Source: a virus. From it: a DNA stretch of 42,276 nucleotides. The number at the start of each line of letters is the position of its first letter. Positions within the stretch are counted from its first letter, which is position 1. The notes beneath the pieces were generated by a model. The model did no database searches and had not been told where the DNA came from. It saw nothing but the letters and a program-made list of their open reading frames with translations. This document shows positions 38,504 through 42,276 of the stretch, one piece after another. A program made the translations under genes and the position numbers. The stretch lies in the IMG/VR virus record IMGVR_UViG_3300021142_000068, positions 1-42,276 of that record. One strand, given 5' to 3'.

Positions 38504-38817
38504 TGGCTACTGCATATGTAATTCTCGGACAGGCTACGCCATCGGCTGCCTCGTCATCCACATTGGTAACAGGTTCTACCAATGGCTCAATTGTAGGATC
38601 GTTTACAGTCTGCAACCGTAGCGGATCTACAGACGCTATCCGCGTCAGCATTACCAAGTCTGGCGGATCTGCGTACTATGTTTACTATGGCTTTAACGTA
38701 CCAGCCAACTCATCAATTGTTGAAACACCAGGCTGGACATTGGCCAGCGGTGATATAATTACAGTGTATTCAACTGTCGGTAGCACCGACTTTACAGCGA
38801 CGGGAGTAACACTTTAA
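38503..38817 (+). CDS. 104-aa beta-sandwich appendage protein
   Basis: The product is Ser/Thr/Gly-rich with a compact beta pattern ('AIRVSITKSGGSAYYVYYGF', 'NSSIVETPGWTLASGDIITVYST' in part). It overlaps the neighbouring genes by one base on each side (TAATG). Such small proteins are common among phage fibre and decoration modules. No enzyme motif. Confidence 0.6.
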   Translation: MATAYVILGQATPSAASSSTLVTGSTNGSIVGSFTVCNRSGSTDAIRVSITKSGGSAYYVYYGFNVPANSSIVETPGWTLASGDIITVYSTVGSTDFTATGVTL

Positions 38818-39167
38818 TGGCCGTCTCATTACTAACCAACGCATCGGCTTACCCAACGGTAGCCTTCAATGCGCAGACAGGTACTACCTACACATTTGCA
38901 TTGACAGATGCTAACAACACAGTTGTGTCTTTGACCAATGCTTCTGCCATCACGGCAACTGTGCCACCTAACTCATCGGTGGCTTATCCAGTTGGTGCCA
39001 TCCTTCAGTTCTTTCAAGGTGGAGCAGGGCAGGTAACTGTAGCTGCTGGTAGCGGTGTGACAATCAACTACACACCAGGGCTTAAACTTCGTGCGCAAAA
39101 TTCATTTGCCACATTGATTCAAACAGCGGCTAACACATGGTTGCTTAGTGGGGATGTGACTGCATAA
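38817..39167 (+). CDS. Fibre module A paralogue
   Basis: The 116-aa protein is mainly one copy of the domain that ends gene 37790: 'NAQTGTTYTFALTDANN', 'GAGQVTVAAGSGVTINYTPGLKLRA' in part, and 'LLSGDVTA' at the end. The two copies keep most Gly, Thr and aromatic positions but differ in the middle, so it is an old duplication. A free module may trimerise with, or substitute for, the other. Confidence 0.65.
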   Translation: MAVSLLTNASAYPTVAFNAQTGTTYTFALTDANNTVVSLTNASAITATVPPNSSVAYPVGAILQFFQGGAGQVTVAAGSGVTINYTPGLKLRAQNSFATLIQTAANTWLLSGDVTA

Positions 39168-39718
39168 TGCCAGTATCATTAGCCTCTACATCAGCCAGTT
39201 CTATGCATGGCGCACTTGTGCCAATTGCATATGTGACTATGAATGCAAACACAAGTTATCAATTTGTAAATATCCCTCAAGGGTACCAAGATTTGAGGCT
39301 TGTTTATTATATGCGTAGCGCAGCGGCAACATCTATTGATGGCGCTTATATCAACTTTAATTCAGATAATTTTGGTTCAAATACAAATTACTCAAATACA
39401 ACATTGCAGGGTGACGGAAGTTCCGCAATTAGCACTCGTTCTACAAATGCAAATTCTATTCCAATTCCGCTTCCAGGAGCATCTGCAACATCAGGAATTT
39501 TTAGTTCTGTAACCGTTGATATTTTGAATTATGCAAATTCATCAACATATAAAACAACAATTGTTAGAGCATCGGTAGATCTTAATGGTTCCGGTCAAGT
39601 TCGCCTTGTTTCTGGTCTTTGGAAAAACACTGCGGCAATTTCAACAATAACCACTTTAATAAATAGTGCAAGTGGAAGCACAGTTGCCCTTTACGGCGTA
39701 AGGACGGTTAACCAGTGA
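39167..39718 (+). CDS. Receptor-binding-type beta protein B1
   Basis: First of three related proteins (39167, 39715, 40234). The shared landmarks are 'NIPQGYQDLRLVYYMRS', 'YINFNSDN', an 'NYSNTTLQGDGSS' stretch, 'VDILNYANSSTYKT' and 'SGLWKNTAAIS'. The 183-aa product is almost all beta. Base composition changes within the gene: the first ~60 bases match the upstream region, the rest is AT-rich (39361-39420 has 20 G+C of 60). That suggests the module was acquired from another source. Likely fibre or capsid decoration contacting the host. Confidence 0.6.
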   Translation: MPVSLASTSASSMHGALVPIAYVTMNANTSYQFVNIPQGYQDLRLVYYMRSAAATSIDGAYINFNSDNFGSNTNYSNTTLQGDGSSAISTRSTNANSIPIPLPGASATSGIFSSVTVDILNYANSSTYKTTIVRASVDLNGSGQVRLVSGLWKNTAAISTITTLINSASGSTVALYGVRTVNQ

Positions 39719-40224
39719 GTATGTATCCCATTGCAAGTTATACTTCTAACTCAACATTCAATGTTACTTTTTCTTCAATTCCACAAAATTTTACACATCT
39801 TCAACTGCGTATATTTTGTCGCGTAAACAATGGCTCATCAACGGGAAACATATATTTTAACTTTAATACCGATAATGGAACAAACTACGCATCTCACGAA
39901 TTGTATGGCAACGGTTCTAGTGCTTACTCAGCATCCAGCACATCAACTGCTTACCCAATTCTTGCTTATCAAGTAGCGGGAACAGGTGCTACAAACAATA
40001 TTTACTCTACATGTATTGTAGATATTCTTGACTACACAAATACAAACAAATATAAAACAATTCGTCAGCTGACAGGCAATGATCAAAACGGTTCTGGTGT
40101 TGTTACTTTAGGTTCTGGTTTGTGGCAAAATACTTCAGCAATCAATGGAATTACATTACTTCCAGATGGCAGTGCTTTTGCCGCCAACAGTGTAGTTTCC
40201 CTCTACGGCATAACAACGGCATAA
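39715..40224 (+). CDS. Receptor-binding-type beta protein B2
   Basis: Starts at GTG 39715 overlapping the previous stop; ATG 39721 is an alternative. The 169-aa protein repeats the B landmarks: 'SIPQNFTHLQLRIFCRV', 'IYFNFNTDNGTNYASHELYGNGSS' in part, 'VDILDYTNTNKYKT', 'SGLWQNTSAI'. The gene is AT-rich throughout. Divergence from B1 and B3 is high outside the landmarks, as expected for surface proteins under receptor-driven change. Confidence 0.6.
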   Translation: MSMYPIASYTSNSTFNVTFSSIPQNFTHLQLRIFCRVNNGSSTGNIYFNFNTDNGTNYASHELYGNGSSAYSASSTSTAYPILAYQVAGTGATNNIYSTCIVDILDYTNTNKYKTIRQLTGNDQNGSGVVTLGSGLWQNTSAINGITLLPDGSAFAANSVVSLYGITTA

Positions 40225-40233
40225 GGAGATAAA

Positions 40234-40749
40234 ATGAGTATTTTTCTACAACCACTCCAAACCGTTACCGTTGGTTCAGGTGGAGCATCAAGTGTTACAT
40301 TTACCAGCATACCACAAGGATATACAGATTTAGTAGTAAAAACATCCGTTCGCTCTCAAGGAACAAATGGAACTTGTGTGATGTTTTTTAATTCAGATAC
40401 AACTCAATCAAACTATTCTGTTACAAGATTGTATGGAAATAGTTCTAGTGCTGGCAGCGCTGCATATTCTGCTCCATATTTTGTATATTCAAATGAATCT
40501 AATTTTACTTCAAATACATTTACAAACGGTGAAGTTTATATTCCAAATTACACTTCATCAAACTATAAATCAGTTATTTCAGATATGGTAAACGAAAATA
40601 ACGCAACTTTGGGAGAACAGTTTTTATCTGCTGGTTTATGGAGAAATACATCTGCAATTACTTCAATAACAATTCAAGAAGCAGTTGATGCTGGCTTTGT
40701 ACAATATAGCAAGTTCTCACTCTACGGCGTACTTCGTCAAGGTATTTAA
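40234..40749 (+). CDS. Receptor-binding-type beta protein B3
   Basis: The 171-aa third paralogue begins behind AAGGAG and shows 'SIPQGYTDLVVKTSVRS', 'VMFFNSDTTQSNYSVTRLYGNSSS' in part, 'VYIPNYTSSNYKS' and 'AGLWRNTSAITS'. It is the most AT-rich of the three (40501-40560 has 15 G+C of 60). A normal base composition returns at its very end. Function as in B1. Confidence 0.6.
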   Translation: MSIFLQPLQTVTVGSGGASSVTFTSIPQGYTDLVVKTSVRSQGTNGTCVMFFNSDTTQSNYSVTRLYGNSSSAGSAAYSAPYFVYSNESNFTSNTFTNGEVYIPNYTSSNYKSVISDMVNENNATLGEQFLSAGLWRNTSAITSITIQEAVDAGFVQYSKFSLYGVLRQGI

Positions 40750-40769
40750 CAACTAACTAAGGAGATAAA

Positions 40770-41015
40770 ATGTCAGATACATCAACAGTCATCGAGGTAG
40801 ATTGCACCACAGGCGTGCAAACAGAACGACCAATGACAGCCGATGAGATTGCTGCTCAACAGGCAGCGGCTCAAGCAGCAGCAGATAAGGCAGCCGCCGA
40901 CAAGGCAGCAGCAGATGCACAAGCTGCTAAGTTGGCTGCAACCAACCAGAAGTTGATCGGTCTTGGACTTACCCAAGAAGATATTGACACACTTTTGGCA
41001 GCCGCCAAAGGCTAA
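40770..41015 (+). CDS. 81-aa Ala-rich coiled-coil protein
   Basis: Starts behind AAGGAG. After 'VDCTTGVQTERPMTADEIAAQ' (in part) comes an Ala/Lys/Asp/Gln repeat (AAADKAAADKAAADAQAAK) forming a helix, then a short C-terminal helix pair. Similar proteins sit beside fibre genes in phages and may be assembly factors. The stop overlaps a 25-aa ORF start (TAATG). Confidence 0.65.
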   Translation: MSDTSTVIEVDCTTGVQTERPMTADEIAAQQAAAQAAADKAAADKAAADAQAAKLAATNQKLIGLGLTQEDIDTLLAAAKG

Positions 41016-41092
41016 TGATTGACGAGATTGTCCCTCTGCGCCGTACAGTAGAAGACGGCGTAGAGTATTTTGAAATAAACGAATATCTGTAA
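41015..41092 (+). CDS. 25-aa micropeptide (tentative)
   Basis: ATG 41015 overlaps the previous stop. The frame encodes MIDEIVPLRRTVEDGVEYFEI plus four residues and stops just before a terminator. The position and coupling suggest translation, but the length makes this tentative. Confidence 0.4.
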   Translation: MIDEIVPLRRTVEDGVEYFEINEYL

Positions 41093-41097
41093 TACCA

Positions 41098-41122
41098 GCC
41101 CCGCCCCGTGCGGGGCTTTTTT
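41098..41122 (+). terminator. Rho-independent terminator before the wrap-around tail gene
   Basis: GCCCCGC (41098-41104) pairs with GCGGGGC (41110-41116) over the loop cccgt, followed by TTTTTT. It resembles the hairpin at 3182. No promoter is evident before the next gene, so read-through must supply the tail and lysis genes, or an unrecognised promoter exists. Confidence 0.9.
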
Positions 41123-41146
41123 ATTGGAACAAACTAAGGAGTAGAT

Positions 41147-42276
41147 GTGGCACTTGACGGTTTTCGACATATAGCCGAACGGCCAACTGATCCGATTGGT
41201 CAGCCCAATTCAGCTGGCAGTACCTTCGTAAACACATCTAATTCTTATGACTGCGCTATTGCCGGATTGCCGTTCTTCTTCGGCGTAAACGACAAGGCTC
41301 CATACAAGCGCGAAACTGCACAGTATCGTAAGCAACAGATCGATCAGCAGAAAGAGCCAGGCGAGCAGACCCTTACAGGTTGGTGGCTACGCTCACAGTC
41401 TAGCTTCCACTATGGCGCTGGTATTCGCTATGAAGAGCCAGTAGAAGGCGACTCAGTAAGCCTACGCTTTAACAAGTCTGCTGGTGTGGATGTATTTAAC
41501 ATCGGTCGCGTTGACCTGCTTCCAGATGTAGACCAGCTTTACTCAACCAGCGGCACAAACATTATGTTTGAAGGTGGCAACGACGGCACGAACGACTTTG
41601 CTCTTGTAGCCGATGGCTCAACAGTTAAGAAACTTACGCAAGGTCTTAGCCCTATTACTGTCACATGGGGCGGTTCTGGCACGATCCTGGACATTACCCA
41701 TGACGGAACTTACTATTATGTAGCCAACGCTACAGGCATTTACAAAGGTCCGCTTACCCTTGCAACCAGCGGTACGCTGGTCTTTACCCACCCAACCTCA
41801 GCCACTGGCACAGTTAATTCTGTCAAGATGAGTTGGGTCAAGCAACGCTTGATCGTAGGCGTAAACAACTACCTTTTTGAGGTAACGCCAATCACTTCTT
41901 ACAATGTCACTACAACAGTTCTTGGCGCATACAGCCAGAACAACATGAGTTACACAGGCAATGTGGCAATCATCGGCACAGGCCCTGTAGCGCACAACTT
42001 CACCATTGGTTCTCTTGTAACCGTTGCGAGTGTAGGCTCGCCATACAACGGCACATGGCAAGTCATTGATGTGCCTACTCCAACGAGCGTAGCGCTCAAC
42101 ATTCAAAATGCCAATGTGGCTCCAAACAACTCAGCCAGTGGCACAATCGTTCTTGCAAGCAACAACACAACGCCAATCTATGCCCATTCTAACTCAGGCT
42201 GGATCTGGACTGGCATTTGTGAAGGTCCTAACGCCATCTACGCTTCTGGCTATGTGGGCGATGTATCAAGCGTGTA
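41147..42276 (+). CDS. Tail/host-recognition protein, N-terminal part (continues at base 1)
   Basis: The gene starts at GTG 41147 behind AAGGAG; the overlapping ATG at 41145 meets a stop after nine codons. 376 full codons run to the end of the window, in frame with bases 1-1286, for 761 aa in total. The N-terminal part begins 'ALDGFRHIAERPTDPIGQ' and continues as a beta-rich domain ('DYIQ'-like motifs absent), with repeated short strands such as 'GDGTY' further on in the other part. It is the largest gene between fibre modules and lysis genes. It is probably a tail hub, nozzle or receptor-binding protein, based on size, context and composition only. Confidence 0.55.
   Translation, partial: MALDGFRHIAERPTDPIGQPNSAGSTFVNTSNSYDCAIAGLPFFFGVNDKAPYKRETAQYRKQQIDQQKEPGEQTLTGWWLRSQSSFHYGAGIRYEEPVEGDSVSLRFNKSAGVDVFNIGRVDLLPDVDQLYSTSGTNIMFEGGNDGTNDFALVADGSTVKKLTQGLSPITVTWGGSGTILDITHDGTYYYVANATGIYKGPLTLATSGTLVFTHPTSATGTVNSVKMSWVKQRLIVGVNNYLFEVTPITSYNVTTTVLGAYSQNNMSYTGNVAIIGTGPVAHNFTIGSLVTVASVGSPYNGTWQVIDVPTPTSVALNIQNANVAPNNSASGTIVLASNNTTPIYAHSNSGWIWTGICEGPNAIYASGYVGDVSSV
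42151..42276. repeat. Terminal direct repeat, right copy
   Basis: Identical to bases 5-130 (126 bases), in the same frame of the same gene. Together they show that the ends join. Confidence 0.9.

Overview
The window is one complete tailed-phage genome, opened at an arbitrary point. Bases 5-130 are repeated exactly at 42151-42276, and one reading frame (GTG at 41147) runs off the right end and continues from base 1 to 1286. The molecule is therefore circular in the assembly, with a unit of about 42,146 bp. The repeat is probably an assembly overlap. The host is most likely an actinobacterium. The phage carries a WhiB-like Fe-S regulator, a 20S-proteasome/HslV-like Ntn hydrolase, the 'MTHDELLALI' small-protein pair, an actinophage-type small holin, leaderless promoters and a CRP/GlxR-type operator. 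Moderate GC and virome-like content would fit a freshwater lineage, but that is inference. I see no integrase, tRNA or CRISPR array. No tape-measure, sheath or baseplate gene is recognisable, and the capsid protein looks like the N4-gp56 family, so a short-tailed lytic phage is the best reading.

Layout. (1) 41147 across the origin to 3163, rightward: a 761-aa tail/host-recognition protein, two small membrane proteins, an NlpC/P60-like peptidase, an amidase endolysin and a holin, closed by a strong terminator at 3182. (2) 3397-11599, rightward: the replication, recombination and nucleotide block, driven by an extended -10 promoter that lies 6 nt from its first ATG. It encodes a Cas4/RecB-like nuclease split into two polypeptides, a RecA/DnaB-type ATPase, an Hjc-like nuclease, primase in two overlapping frames, a DNA methyltransferase with a G10 tract, the proteasome-like hydrolase, a MazG-like protein, endonuclease VII, a sigma-like HTH protein and a zincin-like protein. 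(3) 16798-11639, leftward, with two sigma-70 promoters (16848-16877 and 14704-14732): tiny membrane and Cys-rich proteins, a two-domain sliding clamp, WhiB, a lysozyme-like protein, an HTH protein, and a glycosyltransferase resembling animal collagen galactosyltransferase. A convergent bidirectional terminator (11606-11630) separates it from block 2. (4) 16799-17649: a divergent non-coding control region with a CRP/GlxR palindrome, tandem 12-bp repeats, hairpins and a repeated 19-bp operator-like element. (5) 17650-41092, rightward: terminase, portal, internal-virion-type proteins, scaffold-like protein, capsid, a lysine-free collagen-like fibre, a second glycosyltransferase with its own leaderless promoter, connector-type protein and tail-fibre modules, closed by a terminator at 41098.

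How it works together. The phage brings its own helicase-type ATPase, primase and clamp but no recognisable DNA polymerase, so it probably uses the host polymerase. The most interesting points are the pairing of a collagen-galactosyltransferase-like enzyme with a collagen-like virion protein, the proteasome-like hydrolase, the split Fe-S nuclease, and three repeated regulatory elements: a 19-bp operator-like repeat, a fixed 'CTAGACAGGA-N7-ATG' start box, and extended -10 elements exactly 6 nt before an ATG.
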